Source of the DNA: Circinella minor
Taxonomy: Eukaryota; Mucoromycota; Mucoromycetes; Mucorales; Lichtheimiaceae
Direction: 5' to 3'
DNA length: 64,000 nt
NCBI GenBank assembly: GCA_016758965.1
Contig: JAEPRB010000010.1
Span: 248,001-312,000, forward strand
In this document: piece after piece, positions 46,755 through 59,942 of the stretch
How the letters are laid out: each line of letters begins with the position of its first letter
Numbering within the stretch: the stretch's first letter is position 1
Made by a program: the position numbers and the translations under genes
Notes under the pieces: model-generated
Told to the model about the DNA's origin: nothing
The model's input: the letters and a program-made list of their open reading frames with translations, nothing else
The model's database searches: none

Positions 46755-46935
46755 ATTATTTTTTAATAAATTGGATAAAAGAGAAAAGCGTATGCAAGAA
46801 AAAAAAAACCAGGCCGCGTCAGCTTTGAATTTGATGAACTAGTAATCGGAGCATAAAAATCTCGAAAAGAATAAAATACCAATATTCTCTGTAACTTCAA
46901 ATAACATTGTTAGAAAAGTACATGCGCAAATAAAA
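46755..46935. promoter_or_regulatory. Bidirectional promoter between RPT2 and IES6
   Basis: Only 181 bp separate the two start codons. The region holds poly-A/T tracts and one GC-richer patch (CCAGGCCGCGTCAGC at about 46809-46825) near the middle, a candidate factor site. The yeast Rpn4 box (GGTGGCAAA) is not seen. Confidence 0.6.
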
Positions 46936-47628
46936 ATGTAATGATAATAATAATAATTATAAAATGTTATATTGTATGTATACGTCTATTAAATATTTAA
47001 ATATTTAAATATTTTATTAGGGCACCAAAGAAATCATCTAGTAAGAAATCTAATAATTCTCCTATAACAAAAGCCAAGGTATATGATTCTGTTTCCCTAT
47101 TTTCTTTCTCCCTGATCACGATTCAAATTTTTAACATTTATATAGCAACAAAGCAATGTAGTTGAAGAGGAACTGTTAGGACCAAGTCCATTAAACTTAT
47201 CTACGATTCATAAACCATTCAAAAACAGTAATTATAAAACACCAAAAAAATCAAAAAACTTGAAACAAATATTAGCTGCTGAAAGAACACAAGAATTAGC
47301 ATTAGATGTGCCAACATGTAAGATATATATATATATACTCTCAGAAGAGTTAATGATAATAAAGGCGTAATAATAATAATAATAATAATAGTAGTAGTAA
47401 TGGGTTAATAACCTCTTATTTATCATAGATCAAAATATTGAATGTCCTCCTTCTGTATTACCACAAAAGAAATATTGTGATGTTACAGGTTTGGAAGCAA
47501 AGTATACAGATCCAAAAACTGGATTAAGATATCATAATTCAGAGATCTATCAATTCATTCGTACATTAAGTGTACCTAATGTTCAAGCTTATCTTGCTAG
47601 TCGAAATGCTGCTGTTGTACTTAAATAA
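46936..47628 (+). CDS. IES6: INO80 complex subunit Ies6/INO80C (YL1-C domain)
   Basis: Four exons: 46936-46937, 47021-47078, 47146-47317 and 47429-47628, 143 residues. The start codon itself is split: AT at the end of exon 1, G at the start of exon 2, giving MAPKKSSSKKSNNSPITKA. The conserved core HKPFKNSNYKTPKKSKNLKQ and the YL1-C terminal domain (PPSVLPQKKYCDVTGLEAKY, TDPKTGLRYHNSEIYQFI, VQAYLASRNAAVV) match Ies6/INO80C closely. The protein binds Arp5 in the INO80 chromatin remodeller in the nucleus. Length is close to metazoan INO80C. There is no other in-frame ATG in the early part, which supports the split-codon model. Confidence 0.88.
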
Positions 47629-47708
47629 GTAGTAGCCAACATATATATATATATATAGCGTAATTTTGGTATTACTGTTATTATTATTATTTTTATTTTT
47701 TATTTTTA

Positions 47709-48546
47709 TTATTGTTCATCATCACTATTATATTCCCCATTTACATCATCATTCATCATCATATTATCATCTTGTGTATAATCTTCAGCAATATCCGAAT
47801 CAATCTATAATATAAATTCAAGGTTATTATTGTCACCAATATTATTATTATCATCTTGATTCTTTTTTTTCTTTACCACTTCATATCCAGCTAATGCATT
47901 ATCAAAAAGTTCTTTCATATCATCATCATTGGGTTCAACCAACATCCCTGGTGTCATATGACTTTTATTTTCAATTCTATAACAGCTAGTTAGTTATCTA
48001 AATATATAGTGCTTATTATTTATTATTAGTTTTTTTTTTTACCTTGGATCTGCACCTGCTTCTAATAATAAATCAACCATAGCTAAAGCGATATCTTTTT
48101 CATCATGATAATGAACTGCTTTATGTAATGGAGTATCTTTTTCAATTCGATTTCTTGCATTTAGATTAATTCCTTTCAAATTAACTAATATTTCCATACA
48201 CTCCAGTGATCCAAAGGATGCACTTATTTATGATAAAAACAACTTGATAAATATAATTTTGTCGTACAGAATACATATCCTTTTTTTTAAAAAATAACTT
48301 ACGCATAATGTAAAGCTGTGTCACCAATAGCATCTGAAAAATTCACATCAATATCAGATCCTTTCAAAATTTCATTTAATAAATCATCTTGATCATTACG
48401 ACATGCTGCCAACATTCGTTCATCTAATTAAACAAACAAATAATTGTCCCACCCCCCAATGAAAGCTTATTAATAATAGGTTTCTTTTTTTTTTCTTTTC
48501 AATATTATAAAATAACTTCTTTACTATTTGAAGCGCCTTGACTCAT
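47709..48546 (-). CDS. Ankyrin-repeat protein, small
   Basis: Five exons: 48525-48546, 48303-48423, 48043-48222, 47877-47976 and 47709-47804, in phase, 172 residues. It starts MSQGASNNERMLAACRNDQ. Ankyrin repeats are seen as DAIGDTALHYAASFGSLECM, then RIEKDTPLHKAVHYHDEKDI and VDLLLEAGADPRIENKSHMT. The tail is acidic (IDSDIAEDYTQDDNMMMN to NSDDEQ). Size and layout resemble yeast YGL242C-type single-domain ankyrin proteins of unknown role. It is convergent with IES6; coding ends are 80 bp apart. Confidence 0.85.
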
Positions 48547-49987
48547 TATAAAACACGCTAATAGAGTGAGGAAAAAGAAAAAAACCCGTGTTTTTTGCTG
48601 GTTTTTTTTTTTTGGTAACGAAAAAAATAATAATATTCTATAGATCAAACCCCCCCCCCTTTCACTTTCTTTCTTTCTCCATTATTTTTTTTATTACTAT
48701 TGTCCTTACAAAAAAAAATATGTCTTTGTGTTTTTTTCTTTTTAATTTCTCTAAAAGTAAGTTTGTAAGTATTGCCTATGTAATTACTTTCTTGGCAACA
48801 CGTGTGGTTCCTTTTTATCTATTTATTTTTTTTACCATAACAACCATTTATTTATTTTTTGAAAGTTTCCTTGGCAATAAATAATAATAGTAAAGCGAAA
48901 ATTATTTATGAATATTTGTGGCAAGTTGTCAACTATAGTGTAAATATGGCAACAAATAAAATGATGATTGCATTAATTAGTAGATGAGGATTATTTTTTT
49001 TTACCAGCTTATTGGATAAAAGATCCCGTGAAACCAAAAATGGTTTTTTTTTTTCGGAGAAGAATGTCTATTTTTGATTGCTGTGAAGAAGTGTGTGTGG
49101 TTTTATATATTTAAGAATTTTGAAACGATATGTTGTAACCTTGTTTCTATGGTGAAGAGAGAATCTAGAACAGTTTTTAAAAAAAAAGAGATGTCAAGTC
49201 CATGACAAGTTATAAATACAGATTAAAACTAAAAGAGAGGGAATAAAAAGACCGTTTTTTTTTTTATAAAAAAATGCTTCTTTTTATAGAATTGGATTCA
49301 ATGGTTGTACAAAAAAAAAGAAATATTTTTGGCAACTGATATAAAATTATACATACACAAACAAAATGAAGGTATACAAACAATAATAACAATAAAGTGA
49401 GAGGGGCGGCTAAAGTAAGGGGTATTTTATCATGTAATTACATTTCATGCTAAAAAAAATGATAGAAAGAATTAAAAGTATAATTTTCTTTTGCAGATTT
49501 ATTATTTTGTATTATATTATGCTCTATTATTATATTAGATCCAAATCATTCTTATTGTTCTTTTTTAACCATGAAATTTTTATTTGAAATGAGAAATTTA
49601 TAGCAAAAAGAAAAAAAGATTTATTTTTAATTCTTTAATAAAATAGTATTTCATCAGGTTACGACAAAAAGGAGAAAAAGAAGAAAGGGATGAAACAACG
49701 CACTAGAAACACATTTTAGAAATAAAGAAAATAAAAATATGCTGTCCGTGCGGGCTACTACTTAATCATCTGGGACAAAAAGGATAAGAGTTTTTATTTT
49801 TATGTGGAGACAGGGAGAGTGTAGTACTCTCTTTCTCCAAAAGAAAAAAAAAGGATAAAAAAAACCCTGTCTTTTCTTTTTTTTTCCCTCTCTTTTTTTT
49901 TTTCCTTTTCCATGTTTCTCTCTTCTTTTCATTTTCACGCCACATTTTATTTCTTTTATACTTCTTAACACCACACATATATACTAT
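48547..49987. other. Long promoter/intergenic region
   Basis: No gene supported. From about 49850 to 49950 the plus strand is a C/T-rich leader (CTTTT and CCCTCTC runs) just before the next ATG, as is common in fungal promoters and 5' leaders. K/E-rich minus-strand frames here are its shadow. Confidence 0.55.
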
Positions 49988-51323
49988 ATGAGTCAGTCAC
50001 CACCACCACCTGGTTCATACGAATATAATACTCCAGGGGGAAGGAGACACCATCGTCATGATTCTCATTCCTATTTTACTTCTTCTGATCCTTATAGAGC
50101 AGTAAGAAAAAGTACTACGCCTGGTAATAATAATAATAATTTTTTTTATTCTTTACTATACAGGTTCATAGTTAATGCTATTTTCTTAATCGCAAGAAAT
50201 AAACCAAAGAAACTAATAGACAATTTAAGATTCTTTAGAATCTGAAGCATTTCATTCTCGAACGGAATCAGATAGTAGTACGAGTCGCCTTGCCCCGAAT
50301 TTACCTCCTTCCAGCAAAAATAAAAAATCATCCAATAATAATAAACATTATCATTCTAATAAACAACAAAGGCACGGCTCCTATTACGATCCGTATGACC
50401 CATATGCTGTACCGGCTCGAAATCAACAACAATACCCAATGCTATCAACAGGTGAAAAATCTTTTCAATCAGAAGAACAACGAGCCAATTCTTATCTACC
50501 TTATTCACACCATGATCGAGGAGATCCATTTGCCACACCAGATCCTGTTTATATTGAAGAAGAGAATTTGCCCAGTTTTGTTTCACCATCTAAAGGTGGT
50601 GTTGGATCTTTATTACAAGATAATATTGCTTTAGATAGTGTTTCCGAACAACAACGTTCATTTCAACAACAACATCATCATCAAAATCTCGCTGCGATTG
50701 GTGAAGGAAATAATGGGGAATTACCTGAAATAAAACGACGCAAGAAAAAGCGGAGATGTTGCGGATTACACCGTCGTACAGTTGTATTCGTCGTATTTGT
50801 GTTTGTGATCCTTGTTGCGGTAGCATGGTACTTTGTATGGCCACGATGGGCAAATGGTATTGAATATCGAGGTGCCAGTTGGCCTGATGGATATGATTTA
50901 GTAGCTCAAGATAATGTGATTAAAGCAGTATGGAATGTATCATTTACTGTGGATAATTCTAAGAATTGGGTTCCTACACATGTCAAAAACTATGAGGTCA
51001 AGGTTCAAGATATGTCGACAGGAAAACAAATCGGTGAAGGTAGCACTGGTTCAATGGTATTATCAAGAGATTCATTTATTCCTATTGATGTTATCTTGAA
51101 CATTGATTATAGTGCTTCGGATCCCAATGATGCCACATTACAAAGTTTAGGTAGTTCTTGTACAGCTCATGCAGAAAATCCGGGTCCTGTAGTAACTATC
51201 AATGGAACACAGTCTTCATCATTGAATTTGGCATTTCAAATTACACAGAGGATTACTGGTCTTGTAGGATCCGCTGCTTCCACTGTTCGTCCATCCTCTT
51301 TTCAATGTCCAATACCATCATAA
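49988..51323 (+). CDS. LEA2-like (NDR1/HIN1-type) single-pass membrane protein
   Basis: Two exons, 49988-50123 and 50239-51323, 406 residues. The first about 220 residues are disordered and rich in Pro, His, Ser, Gln and Asn (start MSQSPPPPGSYEYNTPGGRR). A basic/Cys patch RRKKKRRCCGLHRR precedes a membrane span at about 226-246 (TVVFVVFVFVILVAVAWYFV). The C-terminal about 150 residues have the beta-sandwich pattern of LEA2 domains (NVIKAVWNVSFTVDNSKNW, NYEVKVQDMSTGKQIGEGST, FIPIDVILNIDYSA, AFQITQRITG). Fungal proteins of this layout are predicted type II plasma-membrane or vacuolar proteins of unknown role. Domain call by pattern; function not known. Confidence 0.75.
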
Positions 51324-53574
51324 AAAAATCTCTCTTCTACCATTTATCTTTTTATTATTTTATTTTGTTTTATCATATTATCTTTATTTTATTTTACCAT
51401 TGTCGTCTTATGTATAACAAAAAATTACTTATTTCTTCCCTCTCCGTCTCTCTTTTTTTTTTCCTTCTTGAACAAAGCTTTACGAACCCCAATACATTAT
51501 ACGTCACATTATATATAGCATTTACACACATATTTCTCACTCATTTATTTTTTTTCTTGCTTATTATTCCTTCTTTCGTCACTATAGTCATTCTTTTTTT
51601 TTCTTTACAAATCATATATTGTTGTACAAAATAATGCAAAAAAAAAAAAGAAATCTTTTTCTTGTTGCCACGTTACAAATTTTGCTTAGTCCTGGAAAGA
51701 AAAGAATATTTTGTTTTTAGATATTATGGTATTACAAAATCTAAAAAACGAATCTTGAAAATATTACATACTATATCATAGTATTAAAACAATTTATTAA
51801 CAAATCAATTTATCTTTATTGAAAAGAGAGATAGAGAAAGAAAAGAAAGTTACATATTCACAAATTTACGCGTGATCTATTTGTTTCACAAAACAATTGG
51901 AAAAAATTGTTGGTACGTAGTACAAATAGAACCAAGGAACTGTGCGTGTGTATGTACAATGTGTAAATGTATATAACGACTTCTTTTTTGATTTGAGTAG
52001 CTTACCTCCTCTTTTTATTTATGTAATGCAGAAAAAAAATGTGTGTACGTAGCTCTTTTATTAATTAATGATAACGTATGTATATGTATATATATATTAC
52101 AGAATCAACAAGCTTGTTAAAATTATCAGTCAGTAAAAAATAATAATAAATAATACCAACAAGTTTTATCATTTTTAAAGTTAGATAACTTTTCGACATA
52201 TATATTTTGAAAACGACTCTTCTTTACAAGAACGTTCGGTCTTGAATGTTAATTTGTACCTGTTTATTTGACTGAGTTGAATGCTATAATTATTTTATGT
52301 GTTATAGTTAGATAAATGGAAAGAATTAGTGAAAAAGAATGGTAACACAAGAATTATTTTTTTGCAAATGTAAAACAAATGGAGTGTGTAGATACGTACA
52401 GTCATATGCTCGTTATCAACTTATAATGTATTTATATATAACTGTAACAAGTAATAAATGAAAAAAGCCACACATATCAAATCTTAAAAAAAACTGTCAA
52501 TTAAACCAGTAAGAATATTAATTCTACGTATGTTCTTTTATTGATCGATCCATCAGTTATAAATAAATAAAAAGTGTATTGTTTAGATATTTTTTTAAAA
52601 GATCGACAGAACAAAAAATAAAACAGGTAAAAGTAGAACGGGTCGATCAACTACGTAGTATTACCATAATCTTTATAACATAATCGGATAGACGGAAAAG
52701 AAAGAGACAATTATAACAACACCGATGAAAAAACCACTATTTTTTTTTCTTTTATATTATTCATATATGAAAATTATATTCATGACTTTTTATTCACTTA
52801 ATTAGACATATCGAATGAAAAATATTTATATGCGCTGCAGTATGTTTCTTTTCTGGAATAATGAGACTCCACAATAGAGATTTGTTTCTTTATAAAAATT
52901 CACGAAAATACACCATTATGGATATATATTTCCATAAATACAATTTTTAGGACCATCATCTTGTTCCATTGATTCATTTTTATACATAGTAACTAGAAAT
53001 AATACGTATGTATGAAATATATTATATATTATTAAAAAAAAAGCGAGAAAACAATTTTCAAATAGAGTGGTGTAATTGTACATTATTCTTACGTAAAAAA
53101 AACTTTTACGATAAATAGATTACGTAATAATGAAAGCTTTAGTTCAAAATTTATAGCTGTCTAGACCAAAGTTAATGAAAAGGCTTTATAATAGTAATTT
53201 TAAAAATATAAAATCTTCATTATGTAGATAGTCTATCTCGCATAAAAACAGACAACTACCTATGAGAACAAGGAACAATAATCTAAACAATCTTTTGGAT
53301 ATTGTGTTATCATACAACTTTGATATATATTCCTGACTTTGTAAATAAAGAGGAACAAATTCTCAAGGACATTAATAATGTCAGATATCAATTTTTTTTC
53401 TTTTTTAAAGAACTTCAATAAGTAATTTTGTTGGTAAGAGAAAAATAGATTAAAGCTTGTAAGTTTTTTCTTCAAAGAATATCAAAGAAAGTAGTTTTAT
53501 CATAATAATTGAAAATATATAGGCTGTCATCGTATTGATTTATTAATAAGTATATTTTATTAATACGTAAAAGA
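51324..53574. other. 2.2-kb gene-poor interval
   Basis: T-rich 3' flank of the LEA2-like gene, then AT-rich DNA with recurring TACGTA hexamers (for example 51915, 52045, 52525, 52650, 53095). No supported gene. Confidence 0.5.
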
Positions 53575-54488
53575 TTATTCGTTTTCATTATTATTCTCTT
53601 CTTCACCAATGTATATTTCGATTACTTTTTGACTTATTACAAAGTAGGCTAAAAAAAAAGCTGTGTTGGTTGCGTAATAGGCTAACACATCATGTTCTGT
53701 CATTCTTTCCATTCCTTTTTCAAATATAATCGAGATTTTTCTTTGATTACGTATCTATAAATATAATATATAAGAAAGAAATAATTAACAATCGATTACC
53801 CTTATAACCATCATATCATTAGGAGAGTAAAACTTCGATATAGGAACTTTGAAAATAACTATAATGTCCCTTTTTATTTTTCACTCCTTCGGACTTCCCT
53901 CATCATTGAGAAACTATGGGTACCAACTTGTAGTTAATCATCCTTAATATTCCGTCGATATTATCAAATGTTAGAAGTCTATATCAGTCTATGGCAAATA
54001 GACGATTGATATTCGAATCGCTCTAATGAATAAACATAAAAGAATGTATTAGCGTATAATTTCAACAACTACTAGTAATTCTTCCCACAGACCTTTTTTT
54101 TTTTGTATGTCTGTACGTATTGGTTTGATTGGATACAAAAAGATGAGTGATGCATATAAAACATTTATATAGAATCTCTTTTATATTTGAAGAAAAAGTT
54201 TGTATGCAGTCTACGTACGTATTAAAAAAAGAGCCATAAATTCTTGGCAACACTCGTTTGAAGAAATTCAAAGTGCAATAAAGCATACGGCGCCGGTATA
54301 TGTGTATGTGACGACCCACTGAATACGCTTACCTGTTCGTTCCCAAATAAAGCAATCAGTTTCAGCACCGGTTCCGTTTTTTCAAGACAAACATCTAGTT
54401 CTGGTGTTCTCAACTGTCTAATTTGGAAATATTGAAATTGTGAACCGTTCCGGGATGAGAAGCTGTACCCCAATATTTTCGAGCGCAT
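53575..54488 (-). CDS. Two-exon hypothetical protein (possible lineage-family relic)
   Basis: Exon 1, 54333-54488, starts MRSKILGYSFSSRNGSQFQY, continues LRTPELDVCLEKTEPV, and ends with a CAG|GTAAGC donor. Exon 2, 53575-53754 (acceptor TTTATAG), reads IRNQRKISIIFEKGMERMTE, then HDVLAYYATNTAFF, and ends EEENNNENE and TAA. Phase 0 joins both, giving 111 residues, but the intron would be 578 nt, long for this window. Upstream exons may be missing. No named domain. Confidence 0.45.
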
Positions 54489-55340
54489 CGTTGAGAAAAA
54501 GTATCAATGATTTCAATAAATTTAATTTACACTTTATGATTTTTTTGTTCTTTATCAAAAGTAATATGCTGTAAAAATTGGAATTTATGGCTGTACTATA
54601 TATGGAGTTTAGTTTTATATGCTCTAAAAACAGAATTAGTATCTTTGTTTCAGACAGGAGCATGATATTGATAAGTAGTACATACGTAGTAAAGAATCAT
54701 AATAGAGAAGTAAATTAAGCCAATAGATTTATTTAATGTTATGAGGTACATGAGTGAAATTGAGAATAAATACCGTTACAGTATTCGTTATTTTTACTCA
54801 AATGATTGTAAGAAGGTCAACAATATAACTTGAAGTTTAAAGAGAGACTTTATTTAATTAATCAAGTATATTATTGATAGATAGGCTAATAATATAAAGT
54901 AAAGAGGAGATGTATTATTAACTTTCTATTATAAAACCACATAATCTATGGGAATTGTTAGTAGCTACTACAGCGTATGTAATATTATACTACGACATAT
55001 AGATAACAAATAGTAAGTAATATACACGAGTCGATGAATTTAATACAACTTCTTAAAAGCATATTTTTGTTCATTCAAGCTAATGTATTTTAACCTATCA
55101 GTACGTGAAGCAAATTAACGTGCAAGTTATAATAATTTAAACACATCATACTTTCAAAGTTGACTAACAAGAAATATCTTTGTTCATAATATACTGTTAC
55201 TTTTTAATACAACTAACTAGCAATTTTTATAATTACAGTCTGTCAATTCAAAAGTACATAGAAAAGAATATGTGTAAATACATCTTTTCCCGCCCGCCTC
55301 TTTTTTTTTTTTGCCCCATCTCCCTTTTCTCAGATTTACC
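54489..55340. other. Intergenic
   Basis: AT-rich, with no gene seen. A T-rich stretch (CCCGCCCGCC then T12) at about 55290-55313 precedes the F-box gene start. Confidence 0.5.
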
Positions 55341-57179
55341 ATGTCTACTCATATTGACTTCATTTCAGAGTTACCAATAGACATTACTTGGAACATTTTC
55401 TTGTATTTCACTGTTTATGATCTTGCTGAATATTTGCGAATCTCCCGTGAATGGCGTAAAAGAATATTAAATTGTGCAAAAGTTTGGCAAACTATTGAAA
55501 TCAACTTTCGGTCTTCTACATTAACCGAAATTCTTCCCCAAGTTGCTCCATTTGTCCAACGATTCAATGTTGAAATTGGAAGTCCCATACATGATAGCTT
55601 AAAATTAGTAAAAGATGGTTATTTTACAAATCTAACATCTATAAGTATGTAAAAATAACAATAATAATAGTCAAACTGAACCCCACGAAAACCAGTCGAA
55701 GATTAATTCATAGGAAGAAGGAGGGGAAATAACATTAACACCATGCTCTAACCAAGTAATTTATATATAGCTATACAAGGTGATCAGATGAATGAGGATT
55801 TATATCTGCCTGCAATACAAAGGATACAAAGAACATTAACTGAACTTTTGATTAGTTCTAAAAATCTACCGCTGTTGGAAGAAATTCTTTCAAGTTGTCC
55901 AAATTTGACGCGTCTTGCATATTGTACAACTGCCAGTGTAGATATTGGAATGTCAAAACAAGGTTGTAGCTATCTACCTAACAAATTAAAGCTCACTCAC
56001 TTGTTTTTAAGAATTAAATGTAATGTGAATATGGATTATCAGGAATTGGAACGATTATTGCAACACTGTCCAGATGTTGAATTATTGGATATTGGACAAT
56101 GCGAACTGTCACCTTTGGATATGATTAATCGATATTGTCCCAAGCTTATACAACTCACTATTGACGATTATTCGAGTTACGATTTTTGCGATAGACCTTC
56201 CTTGGCAATTCCGAAAGGATGGTTTAAAACCATCAAACAGCAACAACAAAAAATCAAGAGCAGCAACTTTAGTAGTAAGAACAGTACCAACAACCATAAT
56301 AATATAAATAATTTACAGAGTGTCTTCCTAAAGCTTCGACCGGAACAAGTCGATGGAACCCAAATGTTATCTTTACTCGACGATCATCAGGATGAACTGA
56401 AAAATCTTTCAATACATCTTCCTAATTACGATGGCTTCAATCCTGATCCACGTTGGAATCCACTCTTGAACTTTGGATCCAATACACTACAACACTTGAC
56501 TTTTGACACTCACACATACCCACATGTCTTGATATCGATCTTACGCAAATGCCCGAACATTTGTAGGCTTAAACTCAACAATTTGTATTCTTTTGACAGT
56601 GACGAAATTGACGCAATTGCGAATGCACCGTCTTTACGCTATTGTCACTTTCTTTCACGTCTTCATTTTACGCTAAACAACATGAATCGTTTTGCTATCA
56701 GTTTACAAAAAAGAGGGCCGGATAATGGATTGAAATTGCTAGAATTTGATAATTGGAAATGTATAACAGACGATATGCTAGAGGCATTGGCATGGATAAC
56801 CAATTTGAAAGGATTGAAATTCGTGAGCTGCAATAAATTAACATCATTTCGTTTACATGAATTCTTTGAAAATCTCCCAAAAACTACAACAGCATTAAAA
56901 TATCTTTCTCTAAAAAACTTGGAAAATGTTAACGATTTCACACTACACGCAGTCGGTGAGATGAAAACATTACGAAGCATCGAGCTGATTGGACTGAATG
57001 ACATAACGGATAATGGTCTTGTACGTCTTATGTCTTCACCAGTAGTAGCGAATTTGAAGCACTTGAAAGTTTTCCAATGTTCAAAATTGAAGCTTTCGAA
57101 AAAAACAATTAACTATTGCAAAGCCAAAGTCTCTAATGTTACCCTTATAAAAACCTTTGTTTTTCCACCATTGTCCTAG
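55341..57179 (+). CDS. F-box protein with leucine-rich repeats
   Basis: Two exons, 55341-55644 and 55771-57179, 570 residues. It starts MSTHIDFISELPIDITWNIF; the F-box (about residues 8-50) continues LYFTVYDLAEYLRISREW then AKVWQTIEI. The remainder has irregular LRRs: LTELLISSKNLPLLEEILSS then CPNLTRLAY, CPDVELLDIGQCELSPLDMI, CPKLIQLTI, LRRCPNICRLKL-like units, LKYLSLKNLENVNDFTLHAV and LRSIELIGLNDITDNGLVRL. Such proteins are SCF ubiquitin-ligase substrate receptors; the F-box binds Skp1. The substrate is unknown. Mucoromycota have many paralogues of this type. Confidence 0.85.
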
Positions 57180-57358
57180 GACAATGCACAATATATAACA
57201 GTCCGTAATAAAACTTTGTACGTATGAAACAATATTTATTTGTGATTTTATTTTGGATTCATTATTAGGAATATGCTTACGTAGTTAATGCACAATATAT
57301 AAAAAAAATTCTACGTACGTAGTTCAGAATATTAAAATATTTACAATATGATATCTAA

Positions 57359-59434
57359 CTATTTTTCTAATTTGTCGTCTAGTTCAATATCAAAGTGTTG
57401 CCGAATCTGATGACCGTACACTTTATTGATCAACAAAAGTCCAGCAGCAATCCAACCAAGACTAGCAAGTAAAATAGATAAATAACCAGGTCCGGTACTT
57501 TCTAAAATAGGTACGGATACTAAACCCTAAAAAAAATTATATACAAAACGTATGCTGACCAAAAATTAGAAAAAAAAATTGTTATAATTTCACTATATAT
57601 AATATGCTTTGTTATTGATACTAAATATACACATTCTTATTTTTATGCTTTAAAATATTGTTCTATAAGCTACCAGCAAAAAAGCAAATGTCATAGAAAC
57701 AAAGTTTCCTGCGGCTGCTATGGAAGCACCGTGATGAGGCATGGAATCCAATAAATAAGCAGATGATCCAGAATACAACTGACTTGTAGCATACGTTTGA
57801 ACACCAAAACCTAAAATACCCACCCAATAAGGCATTTCATACTCAACTCCCCACCCAAACAACAAAGATCCCAAAGGCATCAAAATTAAACAGCACGGCC
57901 ACAGGTTTGCAGAGATACGATCATCAATGTTATGCTTCCCTCCACGCTTTTTTCTTGCTCGTAAAAGTAATTTGTCTGATAAATAGCCATTTGTAATTGC
58001 ACCCAGTATATGACCGACACCTGCGCCGATATAACAAAAGCCTATAAAACATTTCAATTAGGTTTTAGTAAGAAGCCTATAGTACTCTTCTCATTATCGT
58101 ATTATTTATATACTACTATATATATATAACGTATGGAGAATAAAAAATTAAAGTTACATAAAATGATACAAACCTATTTGCAATCCATTAAATTCATATA
58201 TTTGTTTATACAATAATGGAATGATTAGTTCAAATGCAAAAAGTGAGCCAAATGCGATTGCACCGACCAGTGACGCTATTAGAATATTTGGATATTGAAG
58301 TAATAATAGTGGACGTAGTAGATTGAATGGCTGTCTTTTCTCTTCCATTCGCTGCTGATCGTGCGACATTTTCAAACTATCAGTATCTTTCTCAACTACT
58401 GTCCTATACATCATGCTATCATTATTATTTTTAGCAACAACTACTTCATGAATTTTAACCGTGTCAAAGTATCCACAATCACGATATGTTTCGGGCATCC
58501 AAAAGAATGTAATAAAAACAATCAAAGATCCTATGGAAAAACAAAATATGAAAGGTGTCCTCCATTTCAAATCGCTGGTTACCAGAAAACCACCAAGAAT
58601 TGGGCCTATAACATTTATAGGTTATTTAAAAAAGAATGCTGATTTAATACTGTTTTTTAAGAAAACTAGACTCGCTGATTTATAGCTCTTCTTACTAAAA
58701 GAAGACGTTGAAATTACACATATGTAGAATGTAACAACACTGTGATGTTATACTATTTACCTACAATTGGACCAATATATCGACCAAAGAAAAATATCGC
58801 GGAAGCCCGTCCGCGTTTTTCGGTATCATAAATATCACAAAGTACACCGCCTCCTATGGCCATTGATGATGAAGTACCAACCGCTTGAAAAATTCGAAAA
58901 AGAACAAGCACCCAAATGTTATAAGTAAATACACAAGCGATAGAAGATAAAGCATAGATGATCATTGATATAAATATAAGGGGTTGTCGAATTTTGTAGT
59001 AATCAGATAATGCGCCCCATATAATTGGAGAGATTCCTAAAAACAGTATATATAAACCATTACTTAATGATATAGCAATCGAAGATGCTTGTAGAGCAGC
59101 ACTAACATCCGGAATCCCTAAATCATTTAAAAATGTCAGTTTTATTCTTTAGTCGGTATATAATAAATGAAATCTTTTTTTCCACTTCATTGTAAATGAC
59201 AAATATACCTGGATAATAAACTGTATTTGAAAATCCACCCATTGCTCCAGCCATACAAATAATAGTAACAGCCAAACGTTTCGACGATGTAGAAAAAAAA
59301 CGCGGGTCTTTTTTGTCACTATCCATTATATCTGTCGTAATATCATTATCAGTCTTCTTTCTTCTTGATTTTATCATATCGAATAAATAAACTAGTCGTG
59401 CCATTCCTTCCATATTGTAATATACTAGATCCAT
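57359..59434 (-). CDS. MFS drug:H+ antiporter (DHA1-like)
   Basis: Five exons: 59209-59434, 58761-59117, 58174-58605, 57674-58041 and 57359-57526, phases joined, 516 residues. The hydrophilic N-terminus is followed by TM1 RLAVTIICMAGAMGGFSNTV and YYPGIPDVSAAL. Motif A appears as WGALSDYYKIRQP, motif C of antiporters as GRYIGPIVGPILGGF, and the middle loop is long and charged (YRDCGYFDTVKI, RQPFNLLRPL). A second half (IGAGVGHILGAITNGYLSDK, GILGFGVQTYATSQLYSGSS, ASIAAAGNFVSMTFAFLL) completes 12 spans. It probably exports drugs, polyamines or organic acids across the plasma membrane. The first true ATG (59434) was chosen; starts at 59413 or 59324 are possible. Confidence 0.87.
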
Positions 59435-59942
59435 ACGTATAAGTATAATCAAATAACGGATACAGATACCGTTCACCGAAAAAATAAAATAAATAAACCC
59501 TTTATGATCAATGTTTCGAACCCTATGTACAAAATTTAATTACCTGGCTAAAAACCAAACCGTTTTTTGATTATTTACAATACTAATTATTTTAAATAAT
59601 AATACTATATAGTAGCGACAGCAGTAAAAAACGTGATGTATGTTCTTTTTGTTTTGGGTTATTATCGAAAGAAATGAAGAAAAGATGCAATTTTAGTGAT
59701 TAACAATATGTTATTTTTTAATCAATTTTCTACTCATGCAGGGGAGGGGTATGTATCATCAAATGCAAGATGTAAGTAATTCATCACCATTGATACTTAA
59801 AAATATTTAACGCCACAATTTTTCTATTAAGCAAATATGTTAAAAACAAACTGTAAAAAAATAGATAATTTTGAATATGGTGTGTTTTATGTATATACTG
59901 TGTACCTTTTTTTTATTTACACCTTTATACCATTCTGTGATA
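59435..59942. other. Intergenic
   Basis: 5' flank of the MFS gene up to the pogo-like MITE. No gene seen. Confidence 0.5.

Noticed and set aside
49762..49978. Two overlapping Lys-rich minus-strand ORFs
   Set aside because: They arise from the C/T-rich promoter leader of the LEA2-like gene read on the other strand.
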